From: Acestrorhynchus altus
Taxonomy: Eukaryota > Chordata > Actinopteri > Characiformes > Acestrorhynchidae
NCBI GenBank assembly: GCA_034509495.1
Contig: CM067503.1
Location: forward strand, 22,173,161 to 22,237,160
Length of the DNA: 64,000 nucleotides
Direction: 5' to 3'
In this document: positions 23,571 through 35,672 of the stretch, in pieces
How positions within the stretch are numbered: the first letter of the stretch is position 1
How the letters are laid out: every line of letters starts with the position of its first letter
The notes under the pieces: generated by a model
The model's database searches: none
Told to the model about the DNA's origin: nothing
What the model saw: only the letters and a program-made list of their open reading frames with translations
Made by a program: the position numbers and the translations under genes

Positions 23571-25637
23571 AAATAAGTTTAGAACCATTAGCCTGCCATC
23601 ACAATAATTCAAAACTCAGCATTTAATGAGACTCCTACATACTTTATCCCAGTTGTTTTTTTTTTGCTTTCAGATGTCTAAAAAGACAAATCATGCATTA
23701 GAGTTCATATTTAACAACCATCCTTACATTAATACCTCCACTATTGTATTTCCATTCAGAGTGTGGCAAATGGTTTCAATCAGTTGCATTCTGCACGTTG
23801 TGAATAGCCCTTGATTACACATATCGATTGACACAGATAGGCTTTCAGTGGATTATAATGGAGGAAGAGAAAGACTGCCTGACTGCTGGCTGCCTCTGAA
23901 CTTCATCATGATTCAGGCCATCTCTCACCCTTCACCTGCCAATGTACCCTCAGCTGCCCCCCATTCTGTGCTTAGACTTCATATTATATTCAGTACAATT
24001 CCTGGACATCTCTCCATGTATGGTATATATGCACAGATATCCAAATGTTTTCTCCACTCACACTCAAATTAGACTCACTGTGTAGTCTAAAGATATGCTA
24101 TATGTGGAGTCTTAAGCTCCCAGACTTATTAGTTAATTCAAATTTACTTAAATTTCCCATTAGCCCAAACATGACATTGGTAAAGCTGTATTTGGGGTGT
24201 AAAGATTGCTTCTTAAGTTTACACTTGAGCTAAATCTAATAAAATATACCATTATGATCTTTATTAACCTTGAAATGAGCTCTGCACTGTGAGCATCTTG
24301 TCCAATCACAAGTGATAAATAATGCAATTCATATCATAAAGGATATTGGATATGTGGATATTTATAAATTACATTTGAAAAGGATATAAAAAATACTGCA
24401 ACTGTTTAAAATACATTTTGAAATTAAACCATATATTTTAATTGTGTTTAACTAAAATATATTTAAATTTTATTTATATTATTTAATATAATATATTGGT
24501 TTTCTATATGGGGGAAAACAGAATGTTTTTAAACAATAACATCAATTAGAAATGTGAGCGGAGGTCTAAGGCCCAATAGAATGAAACATCTATCTTATTT
24601 GTTTTCCTTATTGTTTTTCCTGATGTGGAAGCTATAAATCTCCACAAATGACCAGCTCTTACAATATATGTGGAGGCCATAAGCTTCAAATCACAGAAGG
24701 AATATGAGAGTCAAAGAATAATATAATATTTTTTTGTGAAAATCTAAATTAAGGTGTAAGATATTATTAAATCTACACATAAACAATGAACTACACTAAT
24801 AAATCACCTTAGGTGGATTCCTGATTGGTAGACCTTAGTGAGATTTTTAACACTCACTCCCTGTGTTGTATAAATATCACTGGGTCCTCTGATTTACAAT
24901 GCAGAAATATGAATAATGCTACATTCCAAAAACATGGATATCAGGTGAATTGACTACTCTAAATTACACTGCTATGCCTGTGTGTCCAGATATGGGTTGG
25001 CAATATGTCCTGGATGAACCCCCTAGTGCCTGATGCAGTCCCCCAGACTACTGATTGTAAATCATTCTTGGGTATCTGAAAAGGTGCTATAACTTGTGTA
25101 ACTTCATTCATCCATAGTAAAAGCTGAGCTTACACTCCTATACAAAAATAAACACCACTAACTAACTTTAACACTATGTAAAGAAAATGTATTATACTAT
25201 TGCAGCACCTCTTAACTACCTTCAGTTGCCAAAGCTGCTGGTTTGTTTTGCGGTATGTTAGTAAAGAAAATCTTTTCAGGTCCATGAGTACCAGTGTTAG
25301 ATCATAGTTTGCTAGCAAGGCATGTGATTGAAAAATGAACACAGAACAAACCACTCCCAGAGTCCCAGAGTTCTTAATTGCCAAACAACTTGAGAGTTTA
25401 TTGCAACTTCATAGAGCCATAGAAAGTCATTTGTGATTTATGAAGTCATGAACACAACATAGAATTTTGTTTGAGTTTATATGAGATGTAGTTCTTTAGC
25501 TTCAGTTGAAATTAGTTGTCCTAAACTAGCCTAATGCACATCCTTCATGTATTGCCCACTGGCTCCACTTAGCGTGTGAAGTTGTGCTTCAGACAGTAGC
25601 TGCTGGGCACACTATAAAGTCCTAATTACATGAAGGT

Positions 25638-25638
<1 letters not shown>
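23571..25638. other. unassigned intronic DNA
   Basis: Two kb without arrays, TIRs or recognisable exons; strongly AT-rich around 24350-24500. Confidence 0.5.

Positions 25639-25699
<61 letters not shown>
25639..25699 (+). repeat. (TG)n microsatellite
   Basis: About 30 uninterrupted TG units. Confidence 0.97.
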
Positions 25700-25700
<1 letters not shown>

Positions 25701-25970
25701 ATGTCCTGAGGACATGAGTGATTGTGGAATGAGAGAGAAAGAGAGTGTTTAAACTGCTGGATTGGCTGAGCTGACCTGCTCCCGCTCTAATGAATGCAGC
25801 GCATCTGTTCAGCCTTTTTCACAACCCATAGGATTTTTTATGCTCCTGCCCTGTCATGGTAAAGCGCCATGTCCAGCTGACAGCAGGTCTGACTCTATAT
25901 GTCTCTACAGTATATGCCTATATGTCTGTATGTTGATCAGCTTCACAGTGTAACACACATAGAAAATGAT

Positions 25971-25971
<1 letters not shown>

Positions 25972-26005
<34 letters not shown>
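25972..26005 (+). repeat. (GT)n microsatellite
   Basis: About 16 GT units. Confidence 0.95.
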
Positions 26006-26006
<1 letters not shown>

Positions 26007-26260
26007 ACCAAGTAACTGTGAATGAGAGGGGATGCTAGTGATTAATATTAGATACTTCTGAACGCGAATTATGTCCAGCCCAAAACACAAGAGATTCCAT
26101 TGGAAGTTCCATCTGGGCTGTCGGTCTAAGTGCTGGATCCAGTTTCTCTACTCTGCATGTTAAAACTACTGTTTGATGAAGTGGAATTACTGTGTCTTTG
26201 ACTGGAAGAACCACAGTGTACAGGTTACTTGAAGCTGAAAATACTAACTAGATTACTAAC

Positions 26261-26280
26261 ACACACACACGTACGCACAC

Positions 26281-26320
<40 letters not shown>
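26261..26320 (+). repeat. (CA)n microsatellite
   Basis: CA run with 'cgtacg' and 'cgca' interruptions at its left side. Confidence 0.95.
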
Positions 26321-26324
<4 letters not shown>

Positions 26325-26337
26325 CCTTTTTCGTAAA

Positions 26338-26632
26338 TGTTGAAATGAAAAGTGAGCACAGGCTGGAGCAACCAGAGAAAAATATGAACTACTACAAAGT
26401 CATTTAGAGTTGAGTTTGGTGGAACAGGATTCATTGTAGAGAAACTTACTAAGATTTCTTTACAGTGATGATGGATGGAATTAAGGATGATACTAATATT
26501 ACCATTTTATGTATTACCCCAAAACCCCATTAAATCTAGACCTGTCTTCTGACTTTTATATGGATTATTGCTTTATATAAGAATATGATATTGTTGCATA
26601 TTACTTGACTCAAGTCAGGTTCAAGTTGCTGC
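26338..26632 (+). repeat. 295-bp duplicated unit, copy A
   Basis: From 'tgttgaaatgaaaagtgagc' to 'caggttcaagttgc' it aligns, with small indels and scattered substitutions (roughly 85-90% by eye), to 58061-58340 on the same strand. Both copies sit just 3' of a CA array. Non-coding; family unknown. Confidence 0.8.
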
Positions 26633-26633
26633 G

Positions 26634-26712
26634 CCTCAGATTGTGCGACCGGGGGAGGGGGGTTTGGGTTTCCTCCTCAGATTGTGCAACCGGTGGGGAG
26701 GAGGGGGGGTTA
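26634..26712 (+). repeat. G-rich 41-bp tandem duplication, potential G-quadruplex
   Basis: 'cctcagattgtgc.accgg' recurs at 26634 and 26675. Each copy ends in runs of 4 to 7 guanines ('gggggaggggggtttggg' at 26651). At least four G3+ runs lie close together on the + strand. Confidence 0.8.
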
Positions 26713-26751
26713 AAGAGCCCATTCCAGAAGAAGCCATGCAAGCTCAAGCCA

Positions 26752-27445
26752 TAATACTAAATCCACTGTGTTGCACCGAAGAGCTTGTATGTTTTGGATA
26801 GTGAGCAGATCCCATCTTTCTCCAAACTTTAGCCTTATCATCACTTTGGTCAATGTTAATAGTTTTCTCTTCATTGCATAAAACATTTTCCCAGAGGTTT
26901 TTCTGAGGTTTGTCTTTGTGCTACTTGACTAATTAGTGGTTTGCATGTTCTTGTGAAGCTTCTGTACTTTTATTAATTAATTTATTGAACAGTTGATTAT
27001 GATACCTTCACTCCTGCCCTCTGGAAATTGTTGCTGATGTCACTAACAATGATTCTAGGGTCTTTCTTTACAGCACTTACAATGTGTCTGTCATCAACTG
27101 CTGTTTTCCTTGGTCTACTTATTTGACCTCTGTTACTTAGTACACCAGTGATGGCTTCCTTCTTTAGGACATTCCAAACAGTTGTACTGGCCATGGCCAA
27201 TATTTTTGCAAAGGAAAAACCCAAAACTTAAACTGAGTGTAGACATTCTGCACTATTTTGTTTGAATAATTAATGGAACAGGACACAGCTGGGCAACAAA
27301 GCACACCTGTCAGTCACATGTTCCATTACTTTTGCTCACAAGAAAAATGGTTGGGTTCAGATCAGAAGGTTTTATCTTCTGAACTATGTATCAGATCCAG
27401 TTGTGAATACATGGAAATACTTCTGAAGGGGAGTGTATTAGACTT
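26752..27445 (-). mobile_element. truncated Tc1-like transposon (N-terminal half and one end)
   Basis: The region carries the order typical of a fish Tc1 family read in reverse: 'agcagatcccatctttctcc', 'ttttctgaggtttgtctttg', 'gttgctgatgtcacta', 'caatgtgtctgtcatcaact', 'aggacattccaaacag', then a non-coding end with 'gtgaatacatggaaat'. The distal (C-terminal) part is missing. Confidence 0.75.
26997..27224 (-). pseudogene. Tc1-like transposase DNA-binding domain fragment
   Basis: Reads through AMASTTVWNVLKKEAI, then SNRGQISRPRKTAVDD and IVSAVKKDPR. This is the Tc1 paired-like layout: first HTH, a GRPRK-like linker (here SRPRK), second HTH beginning with a basic V-K-K-x-P-R. The catalytic domain is absent. 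Confidence 0.75.
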
Positions 27446-28918
27446 CTGACCATACAGAGTAAGCATTTCTAAAGATTTGGTAAACAAAACAAACCAATGG
27501 GTTCTTAAGAGTGACTTAACAGACTGAAATCTCCAAACTGAAATGCTAAAACTAACGGAGAACAAAAGAAATTATGAACAACTGGAAAAAATAACTTGCA
27601 GAACTTGAAGAATTATCCAACTGCACAAACTCTAACACTGAACTCACCCTGAACTGCAAACTACAAATTGAACTGAACTTTCCATCTGCACTGGGGTCTT
27701 TTGAGCCAAGAAGATGTCGTCACCCCAGGGGGTGGTCTTACTGTCTGGTGCATTCAGATTGGTGCACCAACATAGTATAGTACAATAGTACTTTCACTAT
27801 TGATTTTGCCAGTAAAACAGAACACATTCATTCTTTAATTTCATTATTTCATTCGAATGTCCAGTAGTGGTGCACCTGGTTCACTTCTGGGGGCACTGTT
27901 GTTCTATGGTCAAAATACAAGAGAGGACAATCTGTGAAGATTTTTACCTTAGGAATGTGTTACTGGTGTAATCTCTGTTCCTCCGGAGAATCATAGGTCA
28001 AAGAGGTCAGTTACTGCTAGTAAATTGGCAAAGTCCTAATGTGCTAAAAGCTCTCTTTGTTGAGACAAGTTTTTTGTTTTTCAAAAAGGGAAAACCTGGG
28101 TGGTTGAAACAGAGGTTTATGGTAATTTGCATTCCAGTTTTAATGGATGGGTGTTGTGCAGAGAGAGGCAGAGAGACAATTTGGGACTAGATCTGAATAG
28201 AATTTTTGGGAATATAGTTGATCCACTCCAAAATAAAAAAAACCAAAACAGATATATAATAAAACACCCTTAAGAGATCTTGTGAGTGTGTGTTGCTAAT
28301 TATGTGGATAATGCCAAAGTGAATCTTTTGTAATAATAAATGCAGTCTCATGCATTTTTAATGGGAGATATTTAATCTCACTTTCACACAGCGAGACTCT
28401 CACAGCAGTGCTACACATACATGACTGTGTGTCTTGTTTATCTGAAAGCATATGATTTGTCATTCAATCTGTGGATATGTCAGTGTCTGACCTGTTAAGC
28501 TAACACAGAAGTTGAGTTAACCTTTAGAACTCTAGGCTACTTTTGCAGGATATGTGATGTACTTATAAGTATTTATAGGACAGTCACACATGCTAGATAT
28601 TTGGTTATTTTCATGAGATATGATTATGAGATTATTTCCTAGGCTACTCAGATATGTCTTCATTTGAAAAGTAAATATCAACAGATTTTTAATATTTGAA
28701 TATTAAATAATATTAAGTATTTTAAATATGGTCTTTTTAGCTCAGAAATACTGTTGGAAACTGATTATCCAGAGTGTGTTTCAGCTGAAAAGGCAATAAT
28801 TATTTGTGATGATTTGATTGACACTGATAATTGCACTAATTAGAGAAAGCTAAAATGAAAATCTGAAATGTCATTTTTTTTCTTTAATTTACAGAGTATA
28901 TATATATATATATAATCA
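27446..28918. other. unassigned intronic DNA
   Basis: No exon recognised. 28754 shares a short motif with 13186; a (TA)n run sits at 28894-28913. Confidence 0.45.
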
Positions 28919-29672
28919 CATGCTCCTTCAAATGAAGTCCACCCATGGATCTCCAAACAAGTCAGGGACAAAGGTTGGGTTTATTTAAAAAAAAAAATAA
29001 TCTCTGATGATCCCCTTGGAATGCTATCAAATCAATTATCATTAAATGGACAGAACATGGTACCACAACAAACCTCCCAAGAAAAATCTCTCAGACAGGG
29101 CAAGGAGACCTTTAATCAGAGAAAAAAATGGCAGAAAATGGCCATGCACTCCATATACCTGGGCTTTATGGAAGAGTGACAAAAAAAGCATTTACTTACA
29201 GACAAAAATAGGAAGGTTCATTTTCAGTTTGCCACAAAGCATGTGAGAGACTTTGCAAATGTATAGAGCAATATGCTCTAGTCAGATGAGACCAAAATGT
29301 AACTTTTTGGCCACCAAGGAAAGCACTATGTCTGGTGCAAAACCAATATCTCAACATCCCAGAACACCAACCAGCAGTAGAGCAAAACCTGTTTCACTCC
29401 ATCAGTGAGTTTTACCTTCCAACACGACAATGAGGCAAAGCATACTGGTAAAGCAATACTTGAGTGGTTTAATTGGAAATGTGTAAATGTTTTGGAATGG
29501 CCAAGTCAAAGCCCATTCTCCATTTGAGAATCTGTGGTCAGACTTGAAGATTGCTGTTCATCAGCGGAAACCATCTAACTTGAAGGAGCTGGAGCAGTTT
29601 TGTTTTGAGGAATTGGCAAAAATCCCAGTGGCAAGATGTGGCAAGCTCATAGAGACTCATCAAAAGTGAATT
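28919..29672 (+). pseudogene. degenerate Tc1-like transposase, internally deleted
   Basis: Blocks in order: 'ctccaaacaagtcagggaca', 'ggacagaacatggtaccaca', 'gggctttatggaagagt', 'gtctggtgcaaaaccaa' (segment after the first Asp), 'accttccaacacgacaatga' (second Asp, QHDNE...) and a well preserved C-terminus WSDLKIAVHQRKPSNL...KIPVARCGKLIETHQK ending 29667. The stretch between the first and second Asp is largely deleted, and 'agcccattctcca' replaces the usual SPDLNPIEN coding. Different family from the 3, 27, 36 and 46 kb copies. Dead element. Confidence 0.82.
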
Positions 29673-31836
29673 GTGCATTGTTTCTTCTCTAGACATTTAT
29701 TCTGAAATTTGCACACTGTGTCAGCAAAAAAAGAGGGCAAGCAGCTTCTCTCTTGTTATGGTAAATCTTGTAGTTCATTATGCTGTGTGTATCAAGTCCA
29801 TAGTTCACTCTGATCCTGAGGTAGGCATGTAACTGCCTATACAATTTTTAGGTTATAAGAGTTGTACAGCACTTAACATCTCCAAGATAGTTTAGTGAAC
29901 ATAATCCTTCACCTTTCTAATTGTTTTTCAGAACAAAATAAAAAGTGGTCAGGTTATTTGGGGTAAAATGAAATGTGTAGCACTACACAACTGATCAACG
30001 TTAATACACCACCAGTTACTATTAACAAAATCAAAATAAAATTAAGATCACTGTTCACTGCCTTTTTTTGGAATTTGTTTATATAAATTATTTTGGTTAA
30101 AGACATCACATCTTAAATTAAGCCTAATAATTAAACCTAATACATAAATTAAATGAAATCACTAAAGTGATTACCCCTTCCTTTCAATAGCTGGTTACAG
30201 ATTTAACTAGATCATTAACTTTTTTTTTTCCATTAGACTGAGCCCTGTTGAAGCCCTGTTATCAGGCTGATTGAGCATCTTATGTTTAAACCAACATGCC
30301 GTATGTTTATGAGTTTGATTGGTTTTTCTTTTGTTTTGTTTTTTTTTTTCTGGTCAATGCATATGATCAACCTCACTGAGCTAAACAAGTAGTATGACTA
30401 GCATGAACATCATGACCAGCATCACTTTTATACCACATTTATATCAGTGCTTCTATTTAAAGGGTTTACAAAAAGCTTTGAAGACCTTATTTTAATTGTG
30501 TGTCACATCTTTTCATATTATTTCACATCTTTATTTATGTTTAAATTCAGGAGAAATCCAGGTTTTCTCTGCTTTATCTTGACTCTTAAGGAATGTAAGC
30601 CACTTTTTTCTATCTAATAGCCTCTTTGCTATATCCAATTTATTGCAATTTGGTTCATGTTTATTGAAAACAGGATGCTTTACAGTGTTAGAATCCACAT
30701 AAAAACAGCAAGTCTGTTTGAGATTAATGAAGATTGTTGTTTGATGATGATTTAGGATTGCAGTGTTGATGCTAAGTGGTGGCAAATATTAGACATTAAA
30801 CATCTTGGGCGTTCAGTTACATAGTTGTACAATTTTTGGGTGTTCAGTAGCAGAATTTATGTTTTTGCAAAGCTGTCACTTTAAGGAGCAAACCCTAAAA
30901 TGCCAAGAGTGAATAACATATTTCAGAGCAAGTATAAAACCTAAGTGGTGTTGGAAAAGGAACTTTTTATTGATACTACTTCTTTGTAAAGTGGACCCAG
31001 ACATGCTGCAATCACAGTGGATCAATTGTGAAAATTACCCACCATTACACCCATGAAGGTGCCTGCCATGTCCTCTAACTCCTCTTACCAGTGATGCAAA
31101 AAGTCCAAGAAGTACAGAGTTCAAGACAACACACAAAGTCATTCATCTCTGCATGGTTGTGGTATATCATATAATTCATGTCTGAAATGCTTCCGAGTGC
31201 TTCTGGTGATACACCAGCTACTTGTAGTTGTGAGCTCACACTCAGTGGGGTGCAACATAAGGTTAAAAAGAGTATTTAAAAAGACATAGATAATAGAAGC
31301 TGTATCTCTGTCTGCTGCATGTACAACACTGTCAGTTGTTTTAATATATTTTCCTATAAAATAACAGAAGATCTGAAACAGCTTCCCTTATTGTTGGATG
31401 CACTCAGGTGCTTGAACTACATCTTTTGCTGAAGCAACTGACCATTAATTTTTGAGAGATTTCAAGTTGTTGACATTTCTGTAAAAACCATGATGGCTCA
31501 ATGAACAAGGTCAATTCTAAAATGGATCTTTGCCTAGGTAATGGTTCACCTCTCTGGTGGCAACCCTCTTGTAGTATATGGTTCTTTAATGTAGCACCAA
31601 AAAGGGCTCCACCATAGCTACACGCCAAGGATCCCCCTTTCTGTCCTTCTGTATATAAAACCCTTCTTGCTTAGAGAGTAGAAACTGTAGCATTAGAGCA
31701 TTAGAAAGTGTTCAAGTTTAGTGTAGGACACAGTGCCTACAATTGAGATACAGGCTTAGAGTCAAAGAGTAAGGCAGCTACAGATGGACATTTGCTGATG
31801 AACAGGAGTGTGTGTTCACTCTCGTTTCCCACCCAG
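29673..31836. other. unassigned intronic DNA
   Basis: No arrays or recognisable transposon. 31380-31630 has MITE-like 'atggttctttaatgtagcac' text but no paired ends. Confidence 0.45.
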
Positions 31837-32111
31837 ATGGATTATTATTCACTGTGTATAGTCTCCAGGCTCAGTCTCAGAAACTGCAGCCCAGTGGATC
31901 TGCACCTCAATCAATTACTGAGCAGTCTCAGAGGGCAAGGGGAGAGCACTGCTTTAACCTTTAGAGAAGGCAGATATACAAGGCTATTGTTGTTCCTTCT
32001 GGTGAAGTTTCAAAAACATGGAGACACATGTGCAGGTACGTCCTTGGGAAGTAACAGCAGTTGTTATTGGGAATCATATGTGTATGTCTGTATATACCCT
32101 GTAAATGCAAT

Positions 32112-32174
32112 GTGTCCAGTTTATTAGACACGTACCTTTATTAGACCTTGTATCTAAAACTTTGGCAATATCAT

Positions 32175-32205
<31 letters not shown>

Positions 32206-32255
32206 ACACACACACACATCTGTACATCTGTAACTGTAAATCTACTAAATGAACA

Positions 32256-32286
<31 letters not shown>

Positions 32287-32452
32287 TCATTTTGTAGATT
32301 TACAGTTACAGACTGTGATTCATCTATTGCTGAACAATGTGTCAGTCCTTTAATGGAGAGGGACCAACAGAGGATCACCATTGACCATATATTAAATGGG
32401 TGATGGACTGTTCTCAGCACAACAGTGACATGAGCTTATTAGTGTGTAGGTC
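32112..32452 (+). repeat. relic of a palindromic otophysan-type repeat with nested CA/GT hairpin
   Basis: 'gtgtccagtttattagacac', 'gtagatttacagttacagac', 'attcatctattgctgaac', 'ggatcaccattgacc' and 'gttctcagcacaacagtgac' keep the order of a repeat I associate with characins and catfishes. Within it, arms 32227-32258 and 32281-32312 are inverted copies (31 of 32 pair) around a GT loop, next to a CA array at 32174-32219. Confidence 0.65.
32174..32219 (+). repeat. (CA)n microsatellite
   Basis: About 22 CA units with one 'ccca' interruption. Confidence 0.95.
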
Positions 32453-32554
32453 AAAGGAGAGAGGAAAATTGACCTTTTCCAGCAAAGAACCAACTAGAAC
32501 TAAGAGAGCTGACATGTCAAATACAACATTACTGCAATCAAGCAAAATCCTTAA

Positions 32555-32655
32555 TATACACCTAAACCTAAACCTAACCTACACCTTAATCTACATCCAA
32601 ACCGAACTGTAATCTATACCATAGTGTACATCTTAACCTAACCGTAACCTACAGA
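32555..32655 (+). repeat. degenerate CCTAAA/CCTAAC-like hexamers
   Basis: 'acctaaacctaaacctaacc' followed by variants ('catcttaacctaaccgtaac'). Resembles a decayed telomere-like hexamer array. Confidence 0.55.
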
Positions 32656-33334
32656 GTTAAGGCACTGACAGTCGACTGGGTGTGATTAGCTGTTAGTTTG
32701 CAGCTAAAATGATCCAAGGGCAGCTCTCCAGGATTAAATCTCTGTTTTAGTGCTGTATAGCACTTCATTATTTTATTAAACATAGCCTGTAAGCACTCCA
32801 GTAGACCTGCTCTGAATGCTGAATAATAAGTGATGCCATATGTCCTGCATGGAGGCTCATGGAACTAGCAGCAGAATCCCTCCTACATTCCCTGTAGTGC
32901 TGGAGCACATGTTCTTGACCAGAGTACCACTAGTGCTGTATTTAGATTAGTATATTACAGTAGTAGATTAGTGTACCACCCTGTAACACCCTGCCTTGTG
33001 GAAAAGTACAGTATTTTTTATAACTATTCTCTAGTTTACATTTCCCAGCTCTGTTTATGATGTACCATTGTCCTGCATTTAGGGTGTGCTCTGACATTAC
33101 AAGCTGTTTAGATTAAAATGATCCATGTTATTATTTCTCAGTTTGTGAGAACAATTGCTGTCATTCAAAACCTCTGGTCAAGACCTCAGGTCAGTCTAAG
33201 TCTGCTTTCTGTTTTAAATAGTGAAACAACATGGATCAAATAAATCTGAAGATTTGGAATGAAGAAAAGGCACAATTATGATTTATTTCTCACAAATGGA
33301 TATTTAATCATTTCGTCAGGAGATATCATTTTAT
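32656..33334. other. unassigned intronic DNA
   Basis: No array or exon recognised. Confidence 0.45.
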
Positions 33335-33856
33335 CTCAGGATCAGAGTAATCTACAAATATGACAGACATATTGTAACAAACTACCATATTACGTTTCCC
33401 ACTTAACAATTGTCTCATCATTGTGTAATGGATTATCTACTCCAGCTGGGAATTACTTCACTCAATTTCAACTGAAATCCCAGTTTAAATGCCAAAGAAA
33501 CTTTCAGTGCATGTTTACTGCTCTGTCTACATGTACATGCTCGTCCTGCATGCAGACTCTGACCAATCAGTGAGAGTGGGTAGGGCTGATGATGTCACTG
33601 ACCCAGATATTGGGTTTTAAATCTAAATGAAAATGAGAAGGGAGGGGCTGTTTGCTCTTTTTCTTTGCTTGCAGAGTGTTCAATTTCAGAATAAAAGTTT
33701 TGAGAATGGATAATACTGTTACATGCATATAAACCAAAAATAATAAAGGACATTGCGGTTGCTGTTTTTATTTTATTTGGACCCATGTCAATTGTTTTGA
33801 AAAACGTATTATAAATATCCTTGTCAGTCTAATTATTACAAATAGCTAATTTGTCT
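33335..33856 (+). repeat. unknown interspersed repeat, copy A
   Basis: Its two ends match 46705-46985 on the same strand: 'caggatcagagtaa' plus 'taacaaactac' on the left, and 'ttataaatatccttgtca' plus 'attacaaata' on the right. The middle is ~240 bp longer here. Non-coding, family unknown. Confidence 0.6.
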
Positions 33857-34477
33857 CACTTTCTTTTTAGTCCTTATAAGCAAAGAAACTGTAAGTGCAA
33901 GTACATTTTTATCAATTAAAATCATTTACATCTAAAATGAAGACAGGTTTGAGTATCTTAAGTATTCAGCTCAAGACTGCATTACACTCAAGTCCTGCTT
34001 GGTTTTATGGGAATTACGCAATCTCTTGTGGCAGATTTAAAGTATCACAAGACAAATAAAATAATATATACATATAAACCATAAGCTTATTCAGGTAAGC
34101 TTATTTTTGTACCGAAAGCTGGATATGTTTTTTGTTACCAAATGTTTATCAAAAATCTTTCCAATCCGTGGTGAATATGGGCATTTTGAGTGCAAACTGA
34201 ATTACATGACATTTTAAATATTTTTTGTTACATTGCTCACATTTGATCCAGCTTCAACTTTCTGTAACTAGACAGATAGAAGCAACCTTAATGTTTTCCT
34301 ATTAATTTAGGTTAGGAAGAGCTTGTTAATTAATAATGCTGAGATAAGAGCCACTGCTGTAGCCCTTCATCAGCAGTCAGTTTTTGCTCTATGGTGGTTG
34401 AATGTTCATTAAGACATGCTTTAGCAGATGGATTACAGTTAGTAAAAAGAAAACCTACACGCTGCACATTTATGTTA

Positions 34478-35672
34478 AGTGAAAGAGAGAATTTTTTAAG
34501 ATAATTTTTATTACTTTCTTCAAAGTCAAAAGTTTAAATACACTAAGATTACAATGCCTTTAAACAATTTGGGACAGCCCATATGATGATGTCATGTCTT
34601 TAGAAGCTTCTGATAGGTTTATTAGCAACATCTGAGTTAAGTGGAGACACAGCTGTGGACGTATTTTAAGGCACATCTTAAACACACTGCTTCTTTGTGT
34701 AACATCATGGGAAAGTCAAAAGAAATCTGCCAAGATATCAGGAAGAGAAATGTGGACTTGCACTAGTTTGGTTCATCCCTGGGTACAATTTCCAGATGTC
34801 TGAAGGTGCCTCATTCATCTGTACAATCAATTATATGCAAGTACAAACAAGATGGGAATGTCCAGCCATCATACTGCTCAGGAAGGAGACGGGTTCTGTG
34901 TCCCAGAGATGAACGTGTTTTGGTCCGAAATGTGCACATCAACCCAAGAACAAAAGCAAAACACCTTGTGAAGACACTGGCTGAACCTGGTAAGAGTGTG
35001 TCATTATCCACAGTGAAATGAGTACTGTATCAACATGGGCTGAAAGGCAATTCTGCCAGGAAGAAGCCATTGCTCCAAAAGAAACATAAAAAAGCCAGAT
35101 TAATATTTGCAAATGCACATACGGACAAAGAGTTTATTTTTTGGAGACATGTCCTGTGGTCTGATGAAACTAAACTTGAACTGTTTGGCCATAATGACCA
35201 TCGTTACGTTTGGAGGAAAAAGGGGGAAGCTTGCAAGCCTGAGAACACCATCCCAACTGTGAAACATGGGGGTGGCAGCATCATGTGGGGTTGTTTTGCT
35301 GCAAGAGGGACTGGTGGAAGGCGGCCTACAATCATGACTCACCAGTTCTGTCAGGAGGAATGGGCCAAAATTCCTGCAAAATATTGTAAGAAACATGTGG
35401 AAGGATATCCTAAATGTTTGACCCAAGTCATACAGCTTTAAGGGCAACAGTACCAAATACTAATGAAATGTATTTAAATTTTGACTTTGAAGAAAGTAAT
35501 AAAAATTGCCTTAAAATTTATCTCTCTCATTATTCTGGCAGTTAGCATATTGAAATAATTTTGGTAATCCTAATTGACCTAAAACAGGAAGAATTTTGAT
35601 TTCATGTCAGACAGTGAGAAAAAACATGCACGTGTGTCTTTTTATATAGTGTATGTAAACTTCTGGTTTCAA
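34478..35672 (+). mobile_element. Sleeping-Beauty-like Tc1 transposon, 5'-truncated and internally deleted
   Basis: The right side keeps a full IR/DR structure: inner repeat 'gtatttaaattttgact' (35468) and outer repeat 'agtgtatgtaaacttctgg' (35648). The left retains only the inner part (34478-34545, 'agtttaaatacactaagatt'), which is inverted relative to 35466-35530. The outer left repeat is gone. Layout and wording match the salmonid/SB subgroup of Tc1. Confidence 0.87.
34707..35441 (+). pseudogene. Sleeping-Beauty-like transposase pseudogene
   Basis: ATG at 34707 opens MGKSKEICQD. Then VPHSSVQSIICKYKQDGNVQ and QPSYCSGRRRVL (linker), DERVLVRNVHINPRTKAKHL (second HTH), and FWRHVLWSDETKLELFGHND with the first catalytic Asp, through KHGGGSIMWGCFA. 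The sequence then jumps to CQEEWAKIP...VEGYPKCLTQV. The deleted part, about 110 residues of the usual ~340, contains the second Asp (DNDPKH) and the Glu (NPIEN). Frameshifts lie near 34750 and 35025. Inactive. Confidence 0.88.

Noticed and set aside
32555..32655. Telomeric repeat or chromosome end
   Set aside because: Only degenerate CCTAAA-like hexamers, ~100 bp, interstitial; not a true TTAGGG array.
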